A stretch of DNA of 64,000 nt from Saprospiraceae bacterium (GCA_016708265.1 JADJGA010000012.1:407001-471000), one strand, 5' to 3'. Shown: positions 29,781 through 39,910, numbered from the stretch's first letter. Notes: generated from the sequence alone by a model not told the origin. Program-made: numbers and translations.

Positions 29781-30161
29781 ATGAAAAAAGACAAGATCAT
29801 TTACTGGACAGCTACAATTCTTATTTTTCTGTTTGAGGGAGTTATGCCTGCACTCACAAGTCATACAGAAATGGCAAAGGAGGGTATCAGACATCTCGGT
29901 TACCCTGAGTATTTTGGAATGATGCTAATGCTGTTTAAAGTTGCAGGAGCTCTGGTTTTGATTTTACCTCAGATTCCGTCGAGACTAAAAGAATGGGCTT
30001 ATGCCGGCTTTACTTTTGATTTTCTTGCTGCGACATACAGTCATCTCGCAGTCGATGGATTGCAGCTTATGAGTTTCTTCCCATTGCTTGTTTTAGGGGT
30101 TTTAATGGTATCTTATTACTATTATTTTTACAAATTAAATCCAAGGAAAAAGTTATTTTAA
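29781..30161 (+). CDS. DoxX-like small membrane protein
   Basis: A 126-residue protein with four hydrophobic helices and the DoxX-like pattern (ATILIFLFEGVMPALT, LGYPEYFGMMLMLFKVAGAL, LKEWAYAGFTFDFLAATYSH). The family is common in Bacteroidota and its biochemical role is poorly defined; some members relate to redox or sulfur metabolism. It is divergent from the split membrane protein and is followed by a VOC-family remnant often found beside such genes. Confidence 0.8.
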   Translation: MKKDKIIYWTATILIFLFEGVMPALTSHTEMAKEGIRHLGYPEYFGMMLMLFKVAGALVLILPQIPSRLKEWAYAGFTFDFLAATYSHLAVDGLQLMSFFPLLVLGVLMVSYYYYFYKLNPRKKLF

Positions 30162-30208
30162 CTTGGGAACAGCAATATTTTCAAGTTAAATCTATATCTC
30201 AAAATTAA

Positions 30209-30322
30209 TCGAAGGAGATAATGCATATAGCGCTTCCTGTTGGGGGAGAAACAACACTGGTGGGTAGTGATACAAATTCATTTTCAGGAGACGCGACATT
30301 TAATGGAGATATTTCCTTATAG
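30209..30322 (+). pseudogene. Remnant of a VOC/PhnB-like gene
   Basis: A short frame reads SKEIMHIALPVGGETTLVGS then DTNSFSGDATFNGDISL and stops. The MHIALPxG...LxGSDT pattern is typical of the middle of PhnB-like VOC (glyoxalase-fold) proteins. Both the N-terminal and C-terminal parts are missing, so it appears to be a gene fragment. A GAAGGAG sequence before its ATG (30221) could allow a 33-residue peptide, but I favour a relic. Confidence 0.5.
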
Positions 30323-30349
30323 TGGATGATGAATTATGAAAATCAGCAG

Positions 30350-30393
30350 TATTATAAAAAAAATGAGGCATTGATTTTGAATTTCAATGCCTC
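30350..30393 (-). terminator. Intrinsic terminator of the membrane/TPR gene
   Basis: On the minus strand GAGGCATTGA and TCAATGCCTC form a ten-base stem (30365-30393), followed by a run of eight T. Confidence 0.8.
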
Positions 30394-30408
30394 GTAAAAA
30401 CTATTTTT

Positions 30409-31021
30409 TTATCTCATTTTTGGTCTTCTTCTTTTGCTGCCTCTGTTTATCATATTAAAACCGTCTCTTCCAATAGCTGATGCCTGTGTGGCTGCGGATT
30501 TATTGGCAAATACTTTTGAGAACTGAGTCAATTGCTCCTTAAGGGATTTTTCGGTCACTTTCAGCTTTTTAGCATCATTATAGTAATTTTTAGCTGCAGT
30601 CCATTTATTTTTTGACGCATTTATATTTGCGAGTTGCAGAAGAATCATGGCTTTTTTCATTGTCAGAAGGTAGTTTTATTGACAGAGCTTTATTGAATAA
30701 TGCTTCACCAGCTTCCTGATCTTTGTTGTTGACAGCGAACGAGCCTTTCAGTATATAATAATAAGCCCGATTGGTAGGGTAGAGCAACTTTGGGCTCAGA
30801 GTGAGATTCAATCTCTTTTCAGCTTCATCAAACTTTTGAAATTGAAGAAGTTCTGAAGTGGAGACTATAGTCCCAAGCATAATGTAACTGACAATAAATA
30901 CAATTGCTACAATGATGAACCAGACTCCATACCATGCACCAAAAGCTGCCCAAAGCCAAATCCCCAGAATTAATGATAGAGCAATGATCGCAAATTTCAG
31001 ATAAATATTGATTTTGAACAT
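30409..31021 (-). CDS. Membrane-anchored TPR-like protein, frameshifted once
   Basis: About 204 residues when repaired. Two hydrophobic helices at the N terminus (FAIIALSLILGIWLWAAFG, WFIIVAIVFIVSYIMLGTI) are followed by helical repeats (YPTNRAYYYILKGSFAVNNK, ILLQLANINASKNKWTAAKN) of TPR type. It ends in a basic tail, GSKRRRPKMR. The frame breaks at T6 (30652-30657, plus strand). With five bases LPSDNEK continues as AMILLQLANINASKN. Function unknown; TPR proteins usually act as protein-interaction scaffolds. Confidence 0.7.
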
Positions 31022-31029
31022 AATTTTAA

Positions 31030-31115
31030 GTTTATTTCAGTTTATGAAGTTTATGAATAGATGTTTAGTTAGTTTATAGGGTTTAGATAGGTTTAGAGGG
31101 TTTAGTGAGATTTGA
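31030..31115. repeat. GTTTA-rich degenerate repeat flanking the four-helix-bundle gene (left)
   Basis: Many GTTTATGAA, GTTTAGAGGG and GTTTATAGGG units. A related stretch in the opposite orientation lies at 31580-31615 beyond the gene. Confidence 0.6.
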
Positions 31116-31127
31116 GGGTTCATATTT

Positions 31128-31523
31128 TTATTTAAAATTAGAATTATCGATATTTGCTTTTTCAGTTGCTTTATTTCTAAGTGAATTTAATTTATAGGAT
31201 ATGGATTGAATTGAGTTTCTTATAGCAAAATATTTCTCTTCATCAATATAATTCAAATCTTTACAGACAATAGTTTGACTAAGAAGTTCCAATAAACTTG
31301 AATAGCTGATGTTGTAAAAACGTGATTGATCCTTACTGGATTTTTTAGAGGAACCCTCTGCAAGGTTTGAGCCAATTGAGATAGCAGATCTTCTCATTTG
31401 ATTTGAAATTCCAAATTTCTCTTCAATTGGGAAAATGCTGGTTAAAGAATAAATCAATCTAATCAAATCTCTTATTTCATTCCAAACAGTCAATTTTTCA
31501 AATGAGTACTCTTTTATAGTCAT
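31128..31523 (-). CDS. Four-helix-bundle protein (23S rRNA intervening-sequence protein family)
   Basis: A 131-residue all-helical protein of the bIVP/S23-type family. The hallmarks are FEKLTVWNEIRDLIRLIYSL, FGISNQMRRSAISIGSNLAE with GSS, and FYNISYSSLLELLSQ. Relatives are encoded inside intervening sequences of 23S rRNA genes, and others are accessory proteins of diversity-generating retroelements; most are free-standing. No reverse transcriptase or rRNA lies here. The gene is flanked on both sides by GTTTA-rich degenerate repeats in inverted orientation, which suggests a small mobile cassette. It interrupts an otherwise close run of minus-strand genes. Confidence 0.85.
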   Translation of the reverse strand: MTIKEYSFEKLTVWNEIRDLIRLIYSLTSIFPIEEKFGISNQMRRSAISIGSNLAEGSSKKSSKDQSRFYNISYSSLLELLSQTIVCKDLNYIDEEKYFAIRNSIQSISYKLNSLRNKATEKANIDNSNFK

Positions 31524-31579
31524 TATTTGTTAATGGTTATTATGATAAAAACAAACAAAACACAATAAATACCTATTAA

Positions 31580-31615
31580 ACTCTATAAACTTCCTAAACT
31601 CTCTAAACCTCATCA
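31580..31615. repeat. GTTTA-rich degenerate repeat flanking the four-helix-bundle gene (right)
   Basis: TAAACTCTATAAACTTCCTAAACTCTCTAAACC is the inverted counterpart of the stretch at 31030-31115. Confidence 0.6.
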
Positions 31616-31653
31616 TAAACTTTCTTCTTTAAAAAATCAGCACAAATGTAGCA

Positions 31654-32333
31654 TTATTCCACAAAAATATCATTCCTATTGCTCAAAATTATATTATTTT
31701 TTATGAATAGTTTTTTGGACGCCGGAAATATTTTGCTGAAGACTTCATCGAAATATAGTTTTGTCTCATTATATGTTTTATTATCCTGATTCAACCTGTT
31801 GTAAAGCAGTATTCCCCCTTCTGAAAGCAAGTCAATAGTTTTTTCCAAAAAATCCGGAGATTCAAATTTTTCAGGCACAGTATTATTGTCAAAAATATCA
31901 ATTATGATCATATCAAATTTTTCTTCTGAAATTTCCACAAAAATCTCTGCATCCATTTCATAGATGCTTATCGGAGATTTCAGGTCGCTTAAAATGTATT
32001 TATCAGCCAGATATATGATCTCAGAATCTATTTCCACGGCATGATATTCAAAGTTCTTCCTGAATTTCTTTTCCAGCATCTGAGGTATTGATGCTAATCC
32101 AAGGCCCATGAGTAAGACTTTTCTATTTCTAGTTTTTTCCAATTAAGAGCTCTGAAAGTTTCATAAAAATTGACATACTTATCTTCAAAGGAGTAAATTG
32201 CTCCTGCAGAACAAAGTTGGTATCTGCCTTTACTCAGGTAGACTTCAAGTATTTCATTGTATTCTGAAAATGTTGATTCGAGAAGTATGTCACTGAAATA
32301 GCTAAGGATGTTTTTTATTATTGGTTTTTTCAT
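31654..32333 (-). CDS. Spermidine-synthase-like methyltransferase-fold protein, frameshifted once
   Basis: About 226 residues when repaired. The N-terminal beta region (YNEILEVYLSKGRYQLCSAG) is followed by the Rossmann core KVLLMGLGLASIPQML, an acidic strand end YHAVEIDSEIIYLADKY, and FDMIIIDIFDNNTVPE. This layout is that of spermidine synthase/fused-SpeE relatives, but no polyamine-binding set can be confirmed. The frame breaks at T6 (32133-32138). With seven bases FRALNWKK continues as TRNRKVLLMG. It lies 28 bases after the GlmU-like gene. The start at 32333 (MKKPIIKNILSYF) is preferred over an upstream ATG inside the previous gene. Confidence 0.75.
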
Positions 32334-32361
32334 TTGAATTGGTGATAGGTTTCTGATATTT

Positions 32362-33576
32362 TTATTTTCTCTCCCAAATCCTGTTTTTTGCTGTTTCTTC
32401 AAAAATATGAACTAAAATAGCCTTTTCATTGTCGTCCATGCTAATATGCCGTCTTGCCATCATGATTTGTGCAGTTTCCAGTGCTTTATGTATTTCAAAA
32501 GTTGTAAAACCATGATTTCCGCCCCAGCTAAATGAAGGAACGAAATTTCTTGGAAACCCAGCTCCAAATATATTTGCGCTCACTCCCACAATTGTGCCGG
32601 TGTTGAACATTGTATTTATACCGGCTTTGGAATGATCACCCATAAACAATCCACAAAATTGCTGGCCAGTGCTCACAAATGAACTCTTTTTATAACTCCA
32701 GAGTTTTACAATCGCATAATTATTTTTCAGATTTGAATTGTTGGTATCTGCTCCGAGATTGCACCACTCTCCAAGCACAGAATTGCCAAGGAATCCATCG
32801 TGAGCTTTATTGGAATAATCCATAAAAATTGAATTATTTACCTCTCCTCCTACCTTACAGTGTTTTCCCAGACTAACCGCACCATAAATTTTTGAACCCA
32901 TTTTCAAAGTTGCATTCTCATCCATAATAAAGGGACCTCTGATCATGCATCCTTCCATTATTTCTGCATTTTTTGAAATATAAACAGGTCCTGTCGAAGT
33001 GTTTATTACAGAAGATTCTATTTTTGCTCCGGGTTCTAAAAAAATCGAATCAGAATCACCAATTAATGTGTTTGTCCGGGAGAGCTTTTCTGAATTCCTG
33101 TCTTTAGTCAGAAGTCCGAAATCTATCCGAATTTCCATATCTGCTTTTTGGAACAGGTCCCACAAATAGTTTATTTTGTTTATATTAAATATTTCATTTA
33201 TATGTATATTATTGATATTAAATTTTATATTATCTCTGATAAACTCAGCGCTTAGTTTTTTGTCTAATCTTACAATGACGAGTTTGCCCTGATTTGTAAA
33301 ACCCGAATTTAAGGTAAGTGTTGATATATGGTCAATTAGTTTCTGATCCGGGATCAATGATCCATTGATAAAAATATTTTCATCCTGCAGATGTGTTTTA
33401 AATTTTCTGGATAAATAATCTTTAGTAAGGAAACTAATTTTATGATTTAATAAAAATTCCCATTTTTGTCTGATAGTAAAAATTCCGGTTTTAAGTTCTG
33501 CAACAGGCCTGGTGTAAGTAAGTGGTAAAAGATCGATCCATTCATCAGAATCAAAGAGGATAAAATTGTGGTTCAT
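32362..33576 (-). CDS. GlmU-like putative sugar nucleotidyltransferase (Bacteroidota type)
   Basis: A 404-residue protein of the alternative GlmU family common in Bacteroidota. It is thought to combine uridylyltransferase-like and left-handed beta-helix acetyltransferase halves for UDP-GlcNAc synthesis. The N terminus MNHNFILFDSDEWIDLLPLT then YTRPVAELKTG is diagnostic. The C-terminal half has hexapeptide-type repeats (NAEIMEGCMIRGPFIMDENA, LGKHCKVGGEVNNSIF, GDHSKAGINTMFNTGTIVG). It is downstream of aroA by 69 bases, so it may belong to the same transcript. Confidence 0.85.
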   Translation of the reverse strand: MNHNFILFDSDEWIDLLPLTYTRPVAELKTGIFTIRQKWEFLLNHKISFLTKDYLSRKFKTHLQDENIFINGSLIPDQKLIDHISTLTLNSGFTNQGKLVIVRLDKKLSAEFIRDNIKFNINNIHINEIFNINKINYLWDLFQKADMEIRIDFGLLTKDRNSEKLSRTNTLIGDSDSIFLEPGAKIESSVINTSTGPVYISKNAEIMEGCMIRGPFIMDENATLKMGSKIYGAVSLGKHCKVGGEVNNSIFMDYSNKAHDGFLGNSVLGEWCNLGADTNNSNLKNNYAIVKLWSYKKSSFVSTGQQFCGLFMGDHSKAGINTMFNTGTIVGVSANIFGAGFPRNFVPSFSWGGNHGFTTFEIHKALETAQIMMARRHISMDDNEKAILVHIFEETAKNRIWERK

Positions 33577-33645
33577 AAATTAGCAAAATTAGTTGAGATT
33601 ATTCTTAAAAACGAGTCAAAAGTAAATATTAAATCTATTGGAAGG

Positions 33646-34902
33646 TTAAATAATGCTGTATATTTTCCCACCTAACTTCTCATAATCATTAAAATACTCA
33701 GGATATGATTTGCTTATACACTCAGCATTCTCAATAGTAATATCTCCCTTGGCATTCAATCCAAGAGCAGCGAGAGCCATCGCTATCCTGTGATCATTAT
33801 GTGAATTTACGACACCACTCTCAGGAAATCCCAGGTGAATTACCATGTTGTCATCTTCTTTATCAATATGTATTCCCAGTTTTTCAAATTCATTTTTCAG
33901 GCTCAGGAATCGGTTGCTCTCTTTATTTTCTAGTCTTGAAATGCCTTTGATCTTTGATATGCCGCTACAGTAAACTGCAAGTACAGCCAATGGGGGAAAC
34001 AGGTCAGGAGTATCAGTGGCATCAAAAAAGAAGGGTTCCAGTTTGTCCCTGATAACAATTATTTTATCATGTTTTTTTATGATTTTAACTCCTGCATTAC
34101 TTAGTACTTCAATAATTGTCCTGTCTCCTTGCGATGATGAAGGATTAAGTCCACTTATAACAGCTTTACCACTGATAGCAGCCCCTACAATATGAAATGC
34201 TGCCCCACTCCAGTCACCTTCGATTTTTAGTTTTAATCCATGAAGATTTTGATTTCCGGGTATGGTGAATTTGGAGTAATCATCATGCGAAATATCAGCA
34301 CCAAATGCTTTTAACATACACAATGTAACATCAATGTATGGTCTTGAATTCAGATTGTTTACTTTGATGAATGAATCATTTTCGGCCTGTGTCAATGCTA
34401 TAATTAATCCGGTCAATACCTGCGAGCCATCTGCTGCATCTAATTCAGGCCTGAAATTATTTATTTTACCTCTGATCACTATTGGCAGATGAAAATCAGA
34501 ATGTTCAACTTTCAGCCCGACATTGGTTAAAACATCAATCAGTGATTTCATGGACCTCCTGAGCAATGTGCCTTGTCCTGTTATTGTAATATCCTGATCG
34601 TAAAGTCCTGCAATTGAAGAATATATCCGTGCACTTAATCCGGATTCGCCTGCATTCCAGCTTTGGTTTTTAAGAGGGCTGTTTTTGTGAATTTTTATGC
34701 AGTCATTTTCAATTATAATGTTGCATCCCATAGCTTCTGCGATCTTAAGTGCTGCCTGTGAGTCTTCGCTATTGTCCGGGTTATATATATTAACAGCCAT
34801 TTCAGTGAGGGTAGAAATTGCAACTACTCTCTGCATAATACTCTTGGAAGGGTTTGCCCTTATTTCACCGTTAAATGATGAAGGACTTACTGTAATCGTC
34901 AT
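33646..34902 (-). CDS. aroA: 3-phosphoshikimate 1-carboxyvinyltransferase (EPSP synthase)
   Basis: EPSP synthase of 418 residues, step six of the shikimate pathway, which joins PEP to shikimate 3-phosphate. Visible family features are NPSKSIMQR near the N terminus, NAGESGLSARIYSSIAGLY, SSSQGDRTIIEVL, DTPDLFPPLAVLA and NSHNDHRIAMALAALGL, the last containing the conserved DHR. The length is slightly short but complete at both ends. Its start overlaps the end of the upstream aroE-aroK fusion by 32 bases, which implies coupled translation of three consecutive pathway steps. Confidence 0.92.
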   Translation of the reverse strand: MTITVSPSSFNGEIRANPSKSIMQRVVAISTLTEMAVNIYNPDNSEDSQAALKIAEAMGCNIIIENDCIKIHKNSPLKNQSWNAGESGLSARIYSSIAGLYDQDITITGQGTLLRRSMKSLIDVLTNVGLKVEHSDFHLPIVIRGKINNFRPELDAADGSQVLTGLIIALTQAENDSFIKVNNLNSRPYIDVTLCMLKAFGADISHDDYSKFTIPGNQNLHGLKLKIEGDWSGAAFHIVGAAISGKAVISGLNPSSSQGDRTIIEVLSNAGVKIIKKHDKIIVIRDKLEPFFFDATDTPDLFPPLAVLAVYCSGISKIKGISRLENKESNRFLSLKNEFEKLGIHIDKEDDNMVIHLGFPESGVVNSHNDHRIAMALAALGLNAKGDITIENAECISKSYPEYFNDYEKLGGKIYSII

Positions 34903-36177
34903 AAATGAAATCGCTAATATTGTGATAAGTATCAGTATCTGAACAAACTATAACATTGGAAGTTCTGAAATACATATCTTTTCTGTCACGGAATATTTTT
35001 TCCAGTTCTGTGATTTTATCTTTACCTGCTAAAAGAGGCCTGTTTTTATCTGAAGCATTTTTAGCAAGATTTTCTGAAGAGCCGTACAAAAGGATATTCC
35101 AGCAGTTCTCTTTCAGAATACTGATATTTTCTTCATCAGTAACAATACCTCCACCAGTGGAAATAACTATATTGTCATCGTATATGATATTTTTTAAAAG
35201 ATCTTTTTCCAGTGATCTGAAATATGCTTCACCTTTTGTTTCAAAAATCTCCATAATTGAAAGTCCTTCATTATCCTCGATCATTTTATCCATGTCTTTA
35301 AAGCTAAAATTCAGTTTTTCAGCAATTTTTTTTCCGATCGTGGATTTGCCGGTTCCCATCATCCCGATAAGAGCTATCCGTTTGTGATTTTCAACAGAAT
35401 TTTGAAGTTGACTGATATTTACAGAAAAACTACTGTTCATTTTACCTGTCATCAGCATATAGGAAGCTCTTCCCTGCTCTGCAAGCCATTCTAAACCGTT
35501 AATATAACGCGCATTGAATTTACTTGAAAGTTCTTTCATAGGGCATGTCTTATAATCAGCATCAAACAAAATGGTATTTTCTCTTAACAGTAATTTGGTT
35601 AAAATTTCAGGATATACTGGTGTAGTGTTGATTATTATATCAAATTCATATTTGGAGGCTTGCGGAAAATTCAAAGAATTTATTCTGAACTGGCCGGCAA
35701 TTATATCTGCTTTTGCTTTGGTCCTGTTTGTAATAAAACCGGACTGATATTCATATTCTTCAGAGCTTTGATAGCTGCTTTAGCTGCACCTCCTGCTCCG
35801 ATTATCAGAGCTGAAAATGGTTTGGAATCCTGTAATGCCTTGGTCAATGGTATCTGAATACCTGAAATATCAGTATTGAAAGCTGATTTGATTTGTTTTT
35901 TGATGATTAGTGTATTGGCTGCTCCCGTCTCAATTGAATAAGGTGATAATTCATCTGCCAGCTCAATCACTGCTTCTTTAAAAGGAGATGTGATATTTAT
36001 AGCCCTGATATCAAATGCGGCTATTATTCGTAAAATTTCAGATGTTGATCTTCCAAGAATCCTTGAGTACGAAAAGTTCAAATCCTGGTTCTCCATGTAT
36101 TTTCCGAATAAAAGCGGACTTAAACTATGGGAAATCGGATTTCCGGCAACTCCAAAATTTAATTGATCGGTATTCAT
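34871..36177 (-). CDS. aroE-aroK: Shikimate dehydrogenase - shikimate kinase fusion, frameshifted once
   Basis: About 436 residues after repair, covering shikimate pathway steps four and five. The AroE half has NPISHSLSPLLF, the catalytic lysine in NITSPFKEAVIELA, GAANTL, NTDISG and the nucleotide-binding IIGAGGAAKAAIKAL. It ends with NGLEWLAEQGRASYMLMTG. In the same unbroken frame follows AroK: Walker A GMMGTGKSTIGKKIAEKL, FKDMDKMIED, FRSLEKDLL, STGGG and the lid NRPLL. The break is at T3 (35727-35729, plus strand); a fourth base gives VLLQNRTKAKADIIAGQF. The ATG overlaps the subtilase stop (TAATG). Confidence 0.87.
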
Positions 36178-39080
36178 TACAGCTTTACAACTTTATAATT
36201 GTATTTATTATTTCCGGAGTTGATTGTCAAAAAATATATTCCGGGACTTAAATTTAACTTTTCAAGGCTTAAAGCTACTTTTCCTTTATTCATTTTATTA
36301 TGGTGTACAATTCTTCCATAAATGTCAATAAGTTCGAAACTGTAATACTGAGTGCTATTGTATGAAGAAATATTTAATTCATCAGAAACCGGATTTGGAT
36401 AAATAATGTATTCATTCAAATAGGTTTCTTCTGTTGCATCTGAGCATTGGGTTTTGAAAGTAAAGTTTTCCAAATAAGCTATGTCTATCGGTGAACAATA
36501 AATTCCGATGCTTGCCTCATAAGAGGTACATGTATCAAGTCCTGAAATGATCAAAGATGTATCGGGTATAAATGCTAAAGGATAAAACTCTTCGTCTGAG
36601 TTCTTTTTTTCTTAACTTAACAAGATATTTATGATCATTCCCGGTATTATTCCAGATCAATTGAACATTTTCAGTGTCAATTACCTTAGAAGCAATATTA
36701 AAATCTTGTATTTTGCATTGATTGGCAGTATCCAGTACTATGCAGTAATCTTCGTACTCTCCGTAATCATTATTTCCAATGTCACAGGGGTCAGAAATGC
36801 TGTAGGCACTAAGCATAATCCTCATTATTGAACTTCCTGTGTATTGCAAATCAGGAACAGTAAACTCAGTTTTAATTTTAGTGGATTTGTCATTGAATCC
36901 CCGGCAGATAAGCTCATCTGATTGAAAAATACCATTATTATCAAGATCAAGCCAAACAAACAGAGAATCAGAATAGCTTGAACTACTAAATTCGATGTTG
37001 ACATTCACTGGATAAGTCTCATTTTGAATTAGCTTTAAAGCCGGGGTATGGCTGAAAATACCAATTCCATCAGAATTTTTACCACTTTCATTTTCAAAAT
37101 CATTGATCTCAATTTTTGTGATCCATTCGAAGTCATTGTCAAGGAATGGATAGCAATATTCTCTTATGGCACATTCCGGACAATCCTGACCAAGGATAAA
37201 GTATTGGATGTCACTGCTTAGAGTATCCTCACATTCTGACTTCAAATATGCAGTTATTCTGCCGCAATTTATTTTTAAATCGATAGCAATATTATTTTTA
37301 TCTGTTATCAGTGTATCCCATAAGGGGTCTGACCAGTATTTGTATATGAAATAGTATTTTTCTGCTGCCAGGACCTTATCCCACGACAGGTGTAATTTAT
37401 CATTAAAGATATAGTGATCTTTAATTTCAGGTGATGTACAACATCCCAGTGTATTTACTTTTAATGTATATCCGAACGGGCCTAAAGTATCTCCGCATTT
37501 TTTTTGGAGTTTCAATTCCACTGAGGTACAATTTCCGATGTTTTGCAATGTAAAAGGACTTGTAATATTTTCTATTGTTTCCCAATTGTTACCTTCAGTC
37601 CTGAAAGCAAGATTATATATTTCAGACCCTGTGTTTTCCCATGACAGACCTATCATATCAGCACCTACAGTATCAATTTTTATCAAAAAAGGAGGAGCAC
37701 ATCCATTATCATATTTACTAATATTATTCAGTGAATTAAAGGCATTTACAACACCACCGGTGAATGTAATATCTGTAAGCGAAATTAATGATTTGCTGCC
37801 TTCAAGTATAGCATCTTTAGCCATCAGTGCTGCCCGTGATGGATTGGTTAGAGATACTTCTGCAATTTTTTCACTGTATGCATATATTAAACCAACAACA
37901 CCTGATACTACAGGAGTCGCAGCAGATGTGCCATTAAAGGAAGTATACCTGTTATTTGTCCTGATTGTCAGTACATTTGCACCATAACCTCCGATATCTA
38001 TGTTTTTGCACCGTATCCAGCTCCGTTAACTTTATTATTGTACTGGTCGATATTTGTAACTGAGATCATGAAATCTCCAGGACAAGTTGATGGCATATCA
38101 CCCTGAATATCAACATTTGTATTGTTGTTGCTTGTAGCCACAATATTCAGAATTCCTACATTTCCAAGAGAGTCATACATGCTGCACCAGATGGGGTGAT
38201 CTTTGGCAAAAGCATAATCAGTTCCAAACGATGAATTTGTTGCAACTATAAATGCTCCTTTGGTGCCGTTCGAATCATTGTATAGCTTTCTTAGTTTATA
38301 AGCATAAGCATAAGAGGACAATGTATGAGCTTCTTCATTTCCGTAGTAAACAGGAAGAATTTTTACATTCCAGTTTATTCCAGATATTCCTTTTTTGTTA
38401 TTACCTCTTGCTCCTATGAGGCCCGCAACAGAAGTTCCATGACTTCCTACGGGAATACTGCCGTTCTGATCTGCACTGTTCCATCCATTATAGTCATCTA
38501 TGTAGCTATTGTTGTCATCATCTATACCATTTTCAGGTATTTCAAGGTGATTTACCCATATGTTTCCTGTAATATCTTCATGTGATATATCCATGCCATT
38601 GTCAATCACGCAAATAACTATTGTGTCTCCTTTTTTTGTCGTGCCACCTGTTGTAAGGTTCCATGCGAGGTCAGCATCGATATCAGCATCCGGTATTCCA
38701 CCGCCTTGACCTGTATTGTTAAGATGCCATTGATTTTTGAAAAGTGAATCATTCGGAATATTTCTGCTTTCAACAAAGTGATTGAATTGTGCAACTGTCA
38801 CGTAATCATTGTTATTTAGAAAATCAATGATTTTGTCAATATTTTTGTTCCTGTCATCAAATTCAATTTTTTTTATGATCACGGGTTCTGAGCAAATGTC
38901 TGTGATAATGATTTCACCTGTTATTTCAAAATTTCTTTGTAATTGTACTCTCAGGTTTTCATTATTTATTTTTTTACTGCAACTGACAAGAATTTGATTT
39001 TCAATTATGTTTTGAGTTTTTGCTTTAAAATTGAAAACTGTTAAAAAGGAAACTAATAATATAGTAAAATAAAATTTCAT
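36177..39080 (-). CDS. T9SS-secreted subtilase (S8) with GEVED-like domain, frameshifted twice
   Basis: Serine protease of about 967 residues when repaired. A signal peptide (MKFYFTILLVSFLTVFNF) is followed by a propeptide and the S8 catalytic triad: Asp160 in VICVIDNGMD, His214 in GSHGTSVAG, and Ser in FNGTSAATPVVSGVV near plus-strand 37910. After fibronectin-like segments comes a GEVED-like domain (FVWLDLDNNGIFQSDELICR, YGEYEDYCIVL), then a T9SS sorting domain (YIIYPNPVSDELNIS). Breaks: T5 at 38003-38007 (one base short; restores GYGAKNIDIGGYGAN) and T7 at 36604-36610 (one extra; restores RKKNSDEEFYPL). All catalytic residues are present, so loss of function would come only from the indels. 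Confidence 0.82.
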
Positions 39081-39574
39081 AACCAGATTGTGTATTGATG
39101 TAAAAATATAACGTAAAAATATGCTTAATTATAGTAATTCACCCAATTTGAAATGTAAAAAAAGGTTTTTAGTGAAATAATTACTTATGATTTGCTAAGT
39201 ATGTTTGCCCTAAGTATATAAATAGGGTAAATTGATAATTAAAATTTAAGCACACAGATGACACAGATTAGATCGATTTGCATGGTTTTCGTGCCGCAAA
39301 AATAAATCAAATCCAATTAATTTAAAGAAGTTGTTTTAAATTAGTTATTTAAAACTGTTTATATCTCATTGATATTTATGTAAATACTCCAATAATAAAT
39401 TGATAAATTTTTGACCACATTTTTTCTAAAATAAAAACAATTTTTATTTAAATTTCTTTACTTTTTGAGCCGTCAAAAAGTAACAATCCCGACGATAAAT
39501 GTGGGGACGTGCGAAATTAAACTCGCAAACCTTTTATCCATTATAAAACAACAAGTTATCACGTTTTAATTTAC

Positions 39575-39645
39575 GGAAATTTTACCTACAAGGCTTCGGT
39601 AAAATTTCCTGCTTTCTCCAGCTCAAACTCCCGATCGTTATCGGG
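39575..39645. repeat. Two adjacent REP-like hairpins
   Basis: GGAAATTTTACC (39575-39586) and its exact complement (39598-39609) flank an 11-base loop. CCCGAT/ATCGGG (39630-39645) follows and matches the palindrome inside the IS at 27381. Confidence 0.7.
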
Positions 39646-39910
39646 ATCGCACAGTCATGAACTTTAATTTTTAAACAACTTTAAAGTTTTAGTTAAATGG
39701 CTGATCTTAAATTATAGTTACATATATTTTACATTTTTAAAGCGATCAATAAAATCCTTGATAAACATCGGGAGAAGAGAATCAAATATACATTTTTTAT
39801 GTCACGCTAAGACGCAAAGACGCAGATTTAAATAATCTCTAAAAGATTTGAAGGTACTCTATTCATTCACTCATCCAATTCCAACCGTGCTGCATTTTAC
39901 TAAAGTTCAA

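Noticed and set aside
31128..31523. Diversity-generating retroelement (four-helix-bundle accessory protein)
   Set aside because: There is no reverse transcriptase, template repeat or variable repeat within reach.
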